NCBI RefSeq assembly: GCF_001570425.1
Contig: NZ_BCSX01000035.1
Coordinates: forward strand, 248,001 to 312,000
From: Mycolicibacterium brisbanense
Lineage (GTDB): Bacteria; Actinomycetota; Actinomycetes; Mycobacteriales; Mycobacteriaceae
Direction: 5' to 3'
DNA length: 64,000 nt
The position numbers and the translations under genes are program-made. The notes beneath the pieces are model-generated. The model did no database searches. It was not told where the DNA came from and saw only the letters and a program-made list of their open reading frames with translations. Of this stretch, positions 40,511 through 49,482 are shown one piece after another (position 1 is the stretch's first letter; each line of letters starts with the position of its first letter).

Positions 40511-41314
40511 TCATGCCAGCGCCAGCCGCAGAGCGTCCGCGAAATCACCTGGCTCGCTGAGGAATCCGCCGTGATCGCCGGGAAACATGACCGGCGTGCT
40601 GCCCAGTAGCTCGGCCAGCGCGAGGGTCGTGCGCTGGGTGAGTAGCCGCCCCGAATCCATGCCGAGCCCGAGTATCACCCGTGCATTGCGCAACGCCTCG
40701 AGGTCAGGCAGATACCGCGTGGTGGGCAGCAATTCATGGGCGAAGAAGTGCGTCGCGTCGGCCTCTTCCTTCGGATCGGGTTCCCCCGGCGGGCCGGTCG
40801 GGGCGCCGTCGGGTAGGTCGAAGCCCGCGGTGATCATGAACTGCGCGAACGCCGCGTGATACCCGTCGCGGTAAAACGTCGCGACGATCTCGTCGGTGGC
40901 AGCCCGTTGCGCGGCGGCGTCGGGCAGCAGTTCCAGCAGCGGTGGCTCGTGGGCGACCAGGGTGCGCACCCGGTGGGGGTGCCGGGCGAGCAACGCGAGG
41001 CCCGTCACCGCTCCGCCGGATGAGCCGAACACGTCGGCCGTATCCGCGCCGAGATCGTGGAGGATGGCGGCCACGTCGTCGGCCCGCAGTTCGGGGGTGG
41101 AGTCCTGGTCCGGATCGTCGACGACGCTGGCGGCGATGCCGCGTGGATCAGTGGTGACGACGGTGTGATCGGCGGCCAGCGCGTGCGCCAGCGGTACGAA
41201 CTCGGCGGCCGACATCGGGGCGCCGAGGATCAACAGCAGTGGGCCGTCTCCACGTACCTCGTAGTGGAGTCGGGCGCCGGGGACGGTGACGGTGGACAGG
41301 CGCGTTGAGGTCAT
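40511..41314 (-). CDS. Alpha/beta hydrolase
   Basis: 267 residues. Strand and oxyanion region LLLILGAPMSAAEFVPLAHA, nucleophile elbow GSSGGAVTGL (Ser), and base His in MFPGDHGGFLSEP. The TTDPRGIAASVVDD motif is common in actinobacterial single-domain hydrolases. No signal peptide. No operon partner; it starts 61 bases from the acidic protein gene. Substrate unknown. Confidence 0.83.
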   Translation of the reverse strand: MTSTRLSTVTVPGARLHYEVRGDGPLLLILGAPMSAAEFVPLAHALAADHTVVTTDPRGIAASVVDDPDQDSTPELRADDVAAILHDLGADTADVFGSSGGAVTGLALLARHPHRVRTLVAHEPPLLELLPDAAAQRAATDEIVATFYRDGYHAAFAQFMITAGFDLPDGAPTGPPGEPDPKEEADATHFFAHELLPTTRYLPDLEALRNARVILGLGMDSGRLLTQRTTLALAELLGSTPVMFPGDHGGFLSEPGDFADALRLALA

Positions 41315-41374
41315 GTGCGGGTAGACCGCCGGGCTGCCGAGAATTCATCGGCAACCGGCGGCACCGCTCGTGCG

Positions 41375-42643
41375 CTACTCGGGTCGCAGCCGCGACTCCA
41401 CGAAGCGCTCGAGGGTTTCCCACTGTTCGACGGCGTCGGCGTACGGCGCGGCCGGGGCCTTCACCTTGTCCGGGTCGAGCACGTGGCCGACGAACTTGCC
41501 GAGCGGCGTGGTGGGAGCGAGGGTCTCCTCGACGGTCTTGTCCTCGGCGTAGTCGCTGACGTCGCGCAGCAGCTCCACGGCGAGCTCGAGCTGATCGTGG
41601 TCGATCGCATCGGGTCCGTCGGCGATGTCGTCGGAGATGCCGGTGAGCACATAGACGTTCTCGTCGGAGACATCCACCCGCAGCGACCCGTCGGTGGCGG
41701 CCGTGCGGATGTCGTCGTAGGTCGCCAGGTCGGACAGATCGTGGTCGTGCTCGTCGGCCAGGTAGCGGGCCAGGGCGCGTTCGGAGCTGAACACACTGAT
41801 GCGGCCGTTGCGGCCCAGGAAGACCGGTTCGTCGTCGAGGTAGCAGCGCAGCGTGTACACCGTGCCGGACCGCGTCATGAGCCGCACGGGATCGATGCCG
41901 ACCTTGACCCAGAAGTCCTCGTCACCGCCGAGCACGGCGTTGTCGTCGGCGGCCTCTTCGGCCTCTTCGGCTTCGTCAGCCTCGTCGGTGTCCTCGGCTT
42001 CGGTCTCCTCGACCTCTGCCTCGTCCTCCTCAGGCTCCGGTGCGGGCTCGTCGAGTTCCTCCTGAGCCTTCTTCACCGCATCGGCGTCGATGTCCTCGGG
42101 GATGGTGACGATCTCGTCGATGGCGTCGAGGACCCCGTCCCAGCCGCGGTCGATCACACCTTCGATATCGGCCCAGCGCTTGCGTCCGCTGCGACCGGTG
42201 AATTCGTCGAGTCCGCCGCCGAGGGTGCCGAGCACCGGGTTGCCGTTGAAGAACTTGCTGATCGCCGCCAGTTCACACACCGAGCCGATGGACGACACGA
42301 TCGCCAAGGTGCGGTGCAGGCTCGCGACCGATTCCTCGGTGGGCTTTTCTGCCACCAGTTCCGGCACCCCGACCAAGTCGTACTGCCGATCCTCGGAGGG
42401 GTCGAGCTTATGGGCCGAGGACTCGGTCAGCTTCTCCCATGCGGGGTGATCGGCCAGGTCGTTGTCGGAGTTGGTGCGCACGAACGCGACCAGATCGGCG
42501 ACCGACTCGAAGGCGAACAGGTCCTCGTCGTCGCCGAGGAACGCCTCCCACTCGTCGCCGGCGTCCCGCCACCGCGGAGCCCACAAGGTGTAGAGGTCGC
42601 CCTTGGTCAGTGCCAGCCGAACCGGCACGATGTCAGCAGCCAT
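41375..42643 (-). CDS. Conserved acidic mycobacterial protein (Rv3311-like), function unknown
   Basis: 422 residues from the ATG at 42643. Soluble, very acidic. Two similar halves (VPVRLALTKGDLYTLWAP near the N terminus, DPVRLMTRSGTVYTLRCYL in the second half, each followed by F-S/E-S-ADLVAF or SERALARYL patterns) suggest an internal duplication. They are joined by an acidic linker with EPEEDEAEVEETEAEDTDEA (about 200-235). Each half reads like a small alpha/beta domain. It resembles the M. tuberculosis Rv3311 neighbour of this locus. No catalytic motif recognised. Confidence 0.8.
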   Translation of the reverse strand: MAADIVPVRLALTKGDLYTLWAPRWRDAGDEWEAFLGDDEDLFAFESVADLVAFVRTNSDNDLADHPAWEKLTESSAHKLDPSEDRQYDLVGVPELVAEKPTEESVASLHRTLAIVSSIGSVCELAAISKFFNGNPVLGTLGGGLDEFTGRSGRKRWADIEGVIDRGWDGVLDAIDEIVTIPEDIDADAVKKAQEELDEPAPEPEEDEAEVEETEAEDTDEADEAEEAEEAADDNAVLGGDEDFWVKVGIDPVRLMTRSGTVYTLRCYLDDEPVFLGRNGRISVFSSERALARYLADEHDHDLSDLATYDDIRTAATDGSLRVDVSDENVYVLTGISDDIADGPDAIDHDQLELAVELLRDVSDYAEDKTVEETLAPTTPLGKFVGHVLDPDKVKAPAAPYADAVEQWETLERFVESRLRPE

Positions 42644-42678
42644 GCGGCACAGCCTAACGGCGCACCCTGCGCGGCCTG

Positions 42679-42867
42679 TCACGTCGTCTCCGGTTGGCGG
42701 TCGATCTCCGCGGCGAGGTCATCGAGCAGCCGTCGTCGACGTTTCGCCGCGTCGGCGCCCTCGCGCAGTGCGCCCAGGTCGTCACCGGCCCGCTCGAGTG
42801 CCGCGAGGCAGGCCCGCGCCCAGGTCATCGTGGCTGCGACGTCACGCGGTGGGGCGGAAGAAACCAT
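42679..42867 (-). CDS. Small helical protein, uncertain
   Basis: 62 residues (MVSSAPPRDVAATMTWAR and a basic, helix-forming tail AAKRRRRLLDDLAAEIDRQ). It overlaps the end of the NlpC/P60 gene by 26 bases; an internal ATG at 42828 would give 49 residues without overlap. No clear ribosome site for either. It follows the EspC-like/P60 pair in the same direction, so it may belong to that unit. Coding status is uncertain. Confidence 0.45.
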   Translation of the reverse strand: MVSSAPPRDVAATMTWARACLAALERAGDDLGALREGADAAKRRRRLLDDLAAEIDRQPETT

Positions 42868-43960
42868 GGAAACCCTGCCCGGCGTTGGTGGTGCGAATCG
42901 GGGAGAGCTGTACCGGATCGCCCGCCTCGATCATCGTCGAATCGCCGACGACCATCGCGACGTGGCCGTCCCACACCGCGAGGTCACCGGGTCGCAGCGC
43001 ATCCGCGGACACCGCGGCGCCGACGTCCTGTTCCTGGGCCAGGCGGGGAATGTCCAGCCCCGCTTCGTGATACGCCCATTGCGTCAGACCGCTGCAGTCC
43101 AGGCCGACGCCGGGTGTGGTGCCGCCCCAGCGGTAGGGCACACCCAGCTGCGTCAACGCGTTGCGCACGGCATCGGCCGCCACCGCATTGGGAGCCCGCG
43201 CGGTGCTGCCGTCGGGCAGCCGCACGGCCACCCCTTCGCCGAACATGCCGGGATCGCGGGTGCCGATCGCGGTCTCGGGTGCCGAGCCGGCCGGTCGGCC
43301 GCTTCGATGCCGTCCGACCAAGGCGGCCGCCGGGGCCGCCAGTCCCGAGAGGGCGCCGGGAGCTGATGGCATCGACGTCGCGGGCGACGTCCCCGACCCC
43401 GGCGCAGCCCCCAGACTCGACGGTGTGCCCAGCCCGGCCGGAACGGTCGCAGCGGGTGCCGCAGCACCTTCGGCACTGACGGCCGAGGCGTGGTCGCCCA
43501 ATTCGGTGCGCAACTCGTCGACGACGGCGATCGCGTCGCGCAGCGCCTGTTGTGCCTCGGCCAGCAGCGCCTCGGCCACCCCCGGTTCGTCGAGGCGAGG
43601 TTCGAGCGCTGCGGCCCGTTCCTCGAAGCCGGCCACGATGGCCCGCAAGCGGGCGGCGGCGGACTGCACCGCAGCGCCCGCTTGCCGTGCGGCGGCGCCG
43701 AGGGTTTCCGCACGGTCGGCGAGCGCAGCTGCCGTGTCGGCGGTCATGGTCGCAGCCCGTCCGGCAGCGTCGGCGGCGGCACCCGACCAGTCGCCCAGCG
43801 CAGCCCACGAGCTGCGGGAGGCCGCGGCCACGGCGCGCAGCGCGTCGCGCACCTCGCCGGGCACCGCGTCCGGATTCCCCGGCGCGGCCCAGCCCGGGCC
43901 GACCAGCGCCGCTACCTCACGCAGCGGTGCAACCAGCGCGCTGACGAGCGGGCCCGGCAT
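42842..43960 (-). CDS. NlpC/P60 peptidoglycan hydrolase without signal peptide
   Basis: 372 residues. The N-terminal helical part (about 1-170) resembles WXG/ESX-associated proteins (SWAALGDWSGAAADAAGRA shows the W-x-G turn). A Pro/Ala/Gly-rich linker follows (about 175-235), then a C-terminal NlpC/P60 domain with catalytic Cys289 in GLDCSGLTQWAYHEAG and His333 in VWDGHVAMVVGDSTMIEAG. No signal peptide or lipobox. Only two bases lie after the stop of the EspC-like gene, so the two are probably co-secreted by a type VII system and act on the cell wall. Confidence 0.85.
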   Translation of the reverse strand: MPGPLVSALVAPLREVAALVGPGWAAPGNPDAVPGEVRDALRAVAAASRSSWAALGDWSGAAADAAGRAATMTADTAAALADRAETLGAAARQAGAAVQSAAARLRAIVAGFEERAAALEPRLDEPGVAEALLAEAQQALRDAIAVVDELRTELGDHASAVSAEGAAAPAATVPAGLGTPSSLGAAPGSGTSPATSMPSAPGALSGLAAPAAALVGRHRSGRPAGSAPETAIGTRDPGMFGEGVAVRLPDGSTARAPNAVAADAVRNALTQLGVPYRWGGTTPGVGLDCSGLTQWAYHEAGLDIPRLAQEQDVGAAVSADALRPGDLAVWDGHVAMVVGDSTMIEAGDPVQLSPIRTTNAGQGFHGFFRPTA

Positions 43961-43962
43961 CG

Positions 43963-44253
43963 CTATACCCGGGGCAGCAGGTCGGCGGCCCGGCGGCCCA
44001 CGGCGTCGAAATCGGCGGCGGTCCCGGCGGCGGACACCGAGGCGGCCCTGGCGTGGACGCCCAGCGCGGTGATGGCGGCCGAGTGGTCGGCGAGCGCCGT
44101 GCGCAACGCAGCCAGGAAGTCGGCGCCGACCGGACCGAGCGCTGAGGCGGGGGTGTCCGCCGAGCGCACCAGCGCGGCGGCGGCGGTGAGATCGGCGGCG
44201 TGCGTGGCGTACGCGCTGCCGAGGGCACGGATCAGGTCGGTGTCGGCGAACAT
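43963..44253 (-). CDS. EspC-like type VII secretion substrate (small helical protein)
   Basis: 96 residues, Ala-rich, all-helical, with a helix-turn-helix hairpin pattern (DLIRALGSAYATHAADLTAA and ALRTALADHSAAITALGVHA) and the tail AADFDAVGRRAADLL, like EspC/DUF2580-type ESX substrates. No signal peptide. It has AAGGA just before the ATG. It directly precedes the NlpC/P60 gene, the usual order of an ESX partner and its larger effector. The classic C-terminal YxxxD/E signal is not obvious; FDAVGRRAAD is only a loose equivalent. Confidence 0.7.
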   Translation of the reverse strand: MFADTDLIRALGSAYATHAADLTAAAALVRSADTPASALGPVGADFLAALRTALADHSAAITALGVHARAASVSAAGTAADFDAVGRRAADLLPRV

Positions 44254-44301
44254 GTCCTTAGGACGTCGGCAGGCCTCGTTCGGTTCCGTGTCGATTGCCC
44301 G

Positions 44302-44949
44302 TCACGCCACGCATTGCTCACCGGGCCCGCGGCCGGTGGTGGCCAGGTCTGCCAGCGAGGTCCGCAACCGTTGGCGGCTGCGGGCGACCCGCGACATCAC
44401 GGTGCCCATGGGCACACCCAGCAGTGCTGCGGTCCGGGCGTAGGTGAGCCCCTGCATGTCGGCGTAGTACACGGTGAGGCGGAAGCTTTCGGGCAGATCG
44501 CTCAGCGCCTCGCGAATCACCTTGTCCGGCAGGATGTCCAGCGCTTCGTCCTCGGCGGAGCGGTGTACCGCGGACATGTGTACCGAGCTGGCGGCCAGGT
44601 CGCTGTCGGTGATGTCCTCGACGGTGAACACGTCGGGCCTGCGCTGTTTGGTGCGGTGCAAGCTGACCCAGCGGTTGTGCATGATGCGGAACAGCCACGC
44701 CCGCATGTTGGTGCCGGGCTGGAATCGCCGAAATCCCGCGTAGGCGTTCATCAGGGTGTCCTGCAGCAGGTCCTCCGCGTCGGCCTCGCTGCGGGTCAAT
44801 CGCCGTGCTCCGCGCAGCAATACGGCGTGGTACTGCATGGCGTTGCGCTCGAACCGGGCCGCCAGCTCTGCCTCGGACTCCACCTCGCATGCGGACGTCT
44901 CGGGCGTCCCCGGCGGGATGCGGGTCCGGCCATCGGACTGCGGCAGCAT
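44302..44949 (-). CDS. ECF RNA polymerase sigma factor (SigH/SigE-like)
   Basis: 215 residues from the ATG at 44949, with GGAGG 9 bases upstream; the open frame extends to 45057. Region 2 ARRLTRSEADAEDLLQDTLM followed by GTNMRAWLFRIMHNRWVSLH, region 4 QGLTYARTAALLGVPMGTVM. The RIMHN pattern and region 2 are close to the oxidative-stress SigH/SigR group. No anti-sigma gene follows; instead the EspC-like/P60 pair lies 49 bases downstream. It may control that pair, or be controlled through the large LuxR regulator upstream. Confidence 0.87.
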   Translation of the reverse strand: MLPQSDGRTRIPPGTPETSACEVESEAELAARFERNAMQYHAVLLRGARRLTRSEADAEDLLQDTLMNAYAGFRRFQPGTNMRAWLFRIMHNRWVSLHRTKQRRPDVFTVEDITDSDLAASSVHMSAVHRSAEDEALDILPDKVIREALSDLPESFRLTVYYADMQGLTYARTAALLGVPMGTVMSRVARSRQRLRTSLADLATTGRGPGEQCVA

Positions 44950-45053
44950 GTGGGGCCTCCAATGTGGGGTGGGAATGGTGGGACGCGTACCACCTAGAGC
45001 GTTGCCGTCCGCGCCGGGCGGCGGACCCTTGACAGTCCGTGGTCCGTGGCCGC

Positions 45054-47819
45054 TCAATCAGCCCACGACATCCCCCGCAGTTGCCTGCGCGAGGTGATGT
45101 TGAGCTTCACGAACACTTTCCGCAGGTGCCACTCCACGGTGTGGGTGCTGATGAACAACTGCGCGCCGATCTCCTGATTGGTCAGGCCTGCGGCGGCCAG
45201 CTCGGCGATCTGGGCTTCCTGTGGGGTCAGCCGATCGCCGCCGCCGATGGGCCGTCTCCGGGTCTTCTGGCCGGTGGCCATCAGCTCCCGGCGTGCCCGT
45301 TCGGCGAAGGCCTGCGCGCCCATGCGGGTGAACATGATGTGGGCGGCGCCGAGTTGCGTGCGGGCGTCGGAACGACGGTTCATCCGGCGCAGCCATTCGC
45401 CGTAACGCAGCCGGGCGCGTGCCTGCTGCACGACGATGCGCGTGCGATCCAAGCGCTCGATCGCCTCGACGTACAGCTCCTCGGCAAGCTGGTCGTCGGC
45501 GAGGAGGGCACGAGCTCCGGCGAGTGTGCCCAGCGCCCAGTCGGTTCCGCTGGGCAGGGTGCTTTCTTCCAACTGCCGCAGGGCACTCTTGGCCGCATCG
45601 GGTTCGCCGCATCGCGATGCCGATTCGACGAGTTCGGTGAGCGACCAGCCGAACAGGCCGAGGTCCGGGTATTCGCAAGCTTCACGCGCGGCGGCGTACG
45701 CCTGGTCGTAGGTGCCCCGACCGTTGTGCAGGACAGCTCTGGCGTAAGCGGCCAGCCCGAGCAGGCGGCCCTCACCACGCGCCGTGGCCCTCTCGGCGGC
45801 CGCTTGGATCAGGGGCGTGGCCTCGGTGGTGTCACCGCACCACGCGGCCAGGATCAGCGCGTGGTCGGTCATCGACGGGTGCCCGGTGGCGGCGCTGATC
45901 GACTCGGCTTCGTCGAGAAGCATGGCCGCGGTGGTGAATTCGCCGGCCTGGAGGTGCGCGCCGGCCCGGTAGCCGAGGGCCCGGGGCAGGATGGCCAGCG
46001 CGGCGGTGTCGCGGGTCAGCTGCAGCGATCGCGTCGCGAGCCGGTGCCATGCCTCGTCGTCCCAGATCTCGTGCACGGCCGATTCCTGGGCGATCGGGAA
46101 TGCCGCACCCGGCCAGTGAATGCGGCAAGGATCGGTGTGCAGCATGGTGTCGAGCAGGGCCACCGCGGCACGCAGTTCGGCGTGCCCGCTGCCGTCGTCG
46201 GTGCCGATCCGCCGCGAGATGCCGCTCACCAGAAGGTAAGCCGGATGGGGCGGGGCGGACGTTGGCGTCGTGACGGCCCGCGCGGACCGTGCAGTGGTGT
46301 GCAGCGCGGAGGAATCACCGAGCCGGCCGGCATGCATGGCCGCGGCGAGCGACTCGAGGTAGGTCGGACCGGCAGCCGCGTCGTTCAAGTTCTCGAATTG
46401 CCGTGCAGCATCGATCAATTCGGCGACCGGAGCACCCTGGAAGTTGCCGCGGGCCACCGACAACCGGGCTCGCAGGTGTGCGGCGCGGGCGCGGTCCAGA
46501 TCGGTCAACGGCCCGAGTTCGGCGATGCCGAGCAGGTCCTCTGCCTCGCCGGGGGCCGCGGCATCGCTCTTGGCGCGCGCCGCTGCCAGTGCCCGGGCGC
46601 CGCGGCGGGCCGGATCCCGGGTCAGTGCGGTAGCCCACTGGAGAAACGCGGCGCCGGCGGCCACCCCGCCGCGCTGTTGCGCACGCCCGGCCGCCGCCTC
46701 CAGTTCGGCGGCGACGCTGTCGTCGGGCCCGGTGGTGGCGTACGCCGAATGCCAGGCCCGGCGGTCGGGGTCGACATCGGCATCGGTGACCTCCGCCAGC
46801 ACGCGGTGGATCGCGCGGCGCTCGGCGAGGTCGGCTGACCGGTACGCCGCCGATCGCACCAGCGGATGGTCGAAGACGACGCGTCCCGTCAGTTCGATCA
46901 GGCCTTCGCGTTCGGCGGGAACCAGGGCACTCGCGGGGATACCGAGCCGCTGCGCCGCCCGCATCAGCAGGAGAGGGTCGCCGACGGGATCCGCTGCGGC
47001 GGCCAGCAGCAGCCGGCGGGTCGGGCGGGGTAGGGCCGCGATGCGGTGCGCGTAGGTCAGTTCGAGCCGAAGTGGGGGCCCGGGGCGGCCCGGGTCTCCG
47101 AATCCTCCGGCGAGTTCGGCGGCGGTGCGGTTTCGGACCGATTCCAGCAGCCCGAGGGGAAGACCGCGGGTCTCGGCGACGATCTGGTCACGGACCCGCC
47201 GGTCGAGCAGCCCGGGCACGACCGAGTCGAGAAGCCGTGCGGCGTGTTCGGTGGTCAGCCCGCGCAGCGCCAGCACCGGGAGACCCGCCAGCGCGGCGTC
47301 GTGATCATAGGTGGCCCGCGCGGCGAACACCATGCCGACCGGTTCGGCGGTCAGCCGCCGCGCGACGAAGGCGAGTGCCTGCAGCGAGGCCAGGTCGATC
47401 CACTGCGCGTCGTCGGCGAGGCAGAGCAACGGTTGCAGACGTGCGGCCTCCGACAGCAGGCTCAGCACTGCGAGCCCCACCAGGAATGCGTCGGGCGGCG
47501 GCCCGGCGGCCAGGCCGAACGCGACGCTCATCGCGTCACGCTGGGGCTGGGGTAGGCGGTCGAGCCGGTCCAGCAGCGGGGCGCAGAACTGCTGCAGGCC
47601 GGCATACGGCAGCTCCATGTCGGACTCCACGCCGGTGACCCGCAGTACACGCGTATCGGCTCGGCGGTTGTGCAGGTAGGTCAGCAGCGCGGTCTTGCCG
47701 ATGCCTGGCTCGCCGTGCAGCACCAGCGCCCGGCTACGGCTCGCGCGGACATCGGAGAGGAGCTCGTCGAGCGCGGCACATTCGGCGTCGCGACCGTAGA
47801 GGCGTCCTGTTCGGCGCAT
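45054..47819 (-). CDS. Large LuxR-family regulator with AAA/ATPase domain (LAL type)
   Basis: 921 residues. Walker A GEPGIGKTALL (about 36-46), Walker B LLCLADDAQWID, a long helical repeat (TPR-like) middle part, and a C-terminal LuxR HTH (about 860-915, LTPQEAQIAELAAAGLTNQE and LFISTHTVEWHLRKV). LAL regulators are ATP-dependent activators that integrate a ligand or partner signal. It lies upstream of the ECF sigma gene in the same direction (104 bases) and divergent from a second ECF41 sigma gene. Target genes are not obvious. Confidence 0.9.
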   Translation of the reverse strand: MRRTGRLYGRDAECAALDELLSDVRASRSRALVLHGEPGIGKTALLTYLHNRRADTRVLRVTGVESDMELPYAGLQQFCAPLLDRLDRLPQPQRDAMSVAFGLAAGPPPDAFLVGLAVLSLLSEAARLQPLLCLADDAQWIDLASLQALAFVARRLTAEPVGMVFAARATYDHDAALAGLPVLALRGLTTEHAARLLDSVVPGLLDRRVRDQIVAETRGLPLGLLESVRNRTAAELAGGFGDPGRPGPPLRLELTYAHRIAALPRPTRRLLLAAAADPVGDPLLLMRAAQRLGIPASALVPAEREGLIELTGRVVFDHPLVRSAAYRSADLAERRAIHRVLAEVTDADVDPDRRAWHSAYATTGPDDSVAAELEAAAGRAQQRGGVAAGAAFLQWATALTRDPARRGARALAAARAKSDAAAPGEAEDLLGIAELGPLTDLDRARAAHLRARLSVARGNFQGAPVAELIDAARQFENLNDAAAGPTYLESLAAAMHAGRLGDSSALHTTARSARAVTTPTSAPPHPAYLLVSGISRRIGTDDGSGHAELRAAVALLDTMLHTDPCRIHWPGAAFPIAQESAVHEIWDDEAWHRLATRSLQLTRDTAALAILPRALGYRAGAHLQAGEFTTAAMLLDEAESISAATGHPSMTDHALILAAWCGDTTEATPLIQAAAERATARGEGRLLGLAAYARAVLHNGRGTYDQAYAAAREACEYPDLGLFGWSLTELVESASRCGEPDAAKSALRQLEESTLPSGTDWALGTLAGARALLADDQLAEELYVEAIERLDRTRIVVQQARARLRYGEWLRRMNRRSDARTQLGAAHIMFTRMGAQAFAERARRELMATGQKTRRRPIGGGDRLTPQEAQIAELAAAGLTNQEIGAQLFISTHTVEWHLRKVFVKLNITSRRQLRGMSWAD

Positions 47820-47880
47820 CGATACTCCTCGTGCGTGCTGCGGGCGGTGTCGTTCAGGTAGACCGGGCCGCCCGCTGATC

Positions 47881-47902
47881 TGTGACAGTGCGATGTGTCA
47901 CA
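47881..47902. promoter_or_regulatory. TGTGACA-N8-TGTCACA inverted repeat before the ECF41 gene
   Basis: TGTGACA (47881-47887) and TGTCACA (47896-47902) form a perfect 7-base inverted repeat in the 132-base gap between the divergent LAL regulator and ECF41 sigma genes. TGTCACA is also the -35 sequence reported for ECF41 promoters (family knowledge), but no clear CGTC -10 follows at the expected distance, so autoregulation is only possible. Confidence 0.45.
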
Positions 47903-47951
47903 GCGCCGCACCACCGGATGCGGTGGTCAGAGGTGTGTTTGACTAGCGCTC

Positions 47952-48845
47952 ATGACCGACCTTGCCGACGCCGAGGAGGTCTTCACCGAGGTCCGCCCGC
48001 GGCTGTTCGGGCTGGCGTACCGGATGCTGGGCAGTGTCGCCGAGGCCGAGGACGTACTGCAGGATGCCTGGGTGCGCTGGCAGGCCACCGACCGCGACGA
48101 CGTGCGTGAGCCAGCCGCATTCTTGATCACCATGGTGACGCGGATGTGCGTCAACGTGCTGCAGTCGGCCCGGGTCCGGCGCGAAACCTACATCGGGCCT
48201 TGGCTTCCCGACCCGGTCGATACCAGTGCCGACCCGGCGCTCGGCGCCGAACGCGGCGAGGCTCTGCAGGTGGCGACGCTGATGCTGATGGAGAAACTCG
48301 CGCCGCCCGAGCGGGCCGCCTACATCCTGCGCGAGGCGTTCGACTACCCGTACGAGTTGATCGGCGAGACCATCGCGGTCAGCGACGTCAACGCGCGTCA
48401 GTTGGTGAGCCGGGCCCGCAGGCATCTGGCGGCCCGGCGGGGCGAACCCGCCAGCACCGAGGCGCAGCGGCGGTTGCTGACGGCGTTCGTGGCCGCGGCG
48501 CAGACCGGCGACATGTCGGATCTGGAGGAGCTGCTGGCCTCCGATGTGGCCAGCTACACCGACGGGAACGGGATGCGCAACGCCGCGCCGGTGCCCGTCG
48601 TCGGCCGGGAGCGGGTCTCCAAGTTCGTACTGGCATTCCGTCGCAGGTTCTGGCGCAACTCCACGGTCACGTGGATCACCGCGAATGGGCAGGGCGGCGC
48701 GCTGATTTCGCAGGACGGCAGGTTGGCGGCGTTTCTGACGGTGACGGTGTCGGCGGAGGGCATCGAAGAGCTGTTGTGGGTGCTCAGCCCGGACAAGTTG
48801 GCGCACATCGCCACTGCGGTCCCTGATCCGGCGGAGACCGTTTAA
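47952..48845 (+). CDS. Second ECF41-type sigma factor (SigJ paralogue)
   Basis: 297 residues. Sigma region 2 (LAYRMLGSVAEAEDVLQDAW), region 4 (DYPYELIGETIAVSDVNARQ), linker motif WLPDP (84-88) matching the ECF41 WLPEP motif, and a C-terminal SnoaL-like domain ending SPDKL (279-283), the equivalent of NPDKL, with YTDGNGMRN in place of the DGGGR motif. It is therefore of the same group as sigJ at 19646. Unlike sigJ it has no CMD or flavoprotein partner next to it; upp follows after 9 bases. Confidence 0.88.
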   Translation: MTDLADAEEVFTEVRPRLFGLAYRMLGSVAEAEDVLQDAWVRWQATDRDDVREPAAFLITMVTRMCVNVLQSARVRRETYIGPWLPDPVDTSADPALGAERGEALQVATLMLMEKLAPPERAAYILREAFDYPYELIGETIAVSDVNARQLVSRARRHLAARRGEPASTEAQRRLLTAFVAAAQTGDMSDLEELLASDVASYTDGNGMRNAAPVPVVGRERVSKFVLAFRRRFWRNSTVTWITANGQGGALISQDGRLAAFLTVTVSAEGIEELLWVLSPDKLAHIATAVPDPAETV

Positions 48846-48854
48846 GGTCGGCGC

Positions 48855-49478
48855 ATGGACGTACGTGTCGTCGAGCACCCACTGGCCGCTGCCCGGCTGA
48901 CCACCTTGCGTGACGAGCGCACCGACAACGCGGGGTTCCGTGCGGCCTTACGTGATCTGACGCTCATGCTGGTCTACGAGGCCACCCGCGACGCGCCATG
49001 CGAGCAGATCCCGGTGCGCACACCGCTGACCGACACCACCGGTTCCCGGCTGGCCAATCCGCCGCTGCTGGTACCCGTGCTGCGCGCCGGGCTGGGCATG
49101 GTCGACCAGGCGCACGCGCTGATCCCGGAGGCTCAGGTGGGTTTCGTCGGCATGGCCCGCGATGAAACCACACACCAGCCGACGCCGTATCTGGCGTCCC
49201 TGCCCGACGATCTGAGTGACCGGTCGGTTTTCGTGCTCGACCCGATGCTGGCCACGGGTGGGTCGATGGCCTACACCGTGGACCTGCTGCAGGCCCGCAA
49301 CGCCGTCGACATCACCGCGGTGTGTGTGGTGTGCGCACCGGAAGGCATTGCGGCACTGGAGAAAATCGCCCCCGGCATCCGGCTGATCACCGCGACCATC
49401 GACGACGGTCTCAACGAGATCGCCTACATCGTCCCGGGTCTCGGCGACGCGGGGGACCGTCAGTTCGGACCGCGCTGA
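48855..49478 (+). CDS. upp: Uracil phosphoribosyltransferase
   Basis: 207 residues. PRPP-binding motif VLDPMLATGGSMAYTVDLL, uracil contact region NEIAYIVPGLGDAGDRQFG at the C terminus, and RDERTDNAGFRAALRDLTLM near the N terminus. It makes UMP from uracil and PRPP for pyrimidine salvage. It begins 9 bases after the ECF41 stop, so it may be read through from that promoter. Convergent with pmmB (4-base gap). Confidence 0.95.
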   Translation: MDVRVVEHPLAAARLTTLRDERTDNAGFRAALRDLTLMLVYEATRDAPCEQIPVRTPLTDTTGSRLANPPLLVPVLRAGLGMVDQAHALIPEAQVGFVGMARDETTHQPTPYLASLPDDLSDRSVFVLDPMLATGGSMAYTVDLLQARNAVDITAVCVVCAPEGIAALEKIAPGIRLITATIDDGLNEIAYIVPGLGDAGDRQFGPR

Positions 49479-49482
49479 GGCG

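Noticed and set aside
41315..43366. 683-codon open frame on the plus strand
   Set aside because: It crosses the antisense of two real minus-strand genes (acidic protein and P60) and their gap and has no recognisable domain.
45039..46838. 599-codon open frame opposite the LAL regulator
   Set aside because: It is antisense of a gene with clear Walker and LuxR motifs and has no domain of its own.
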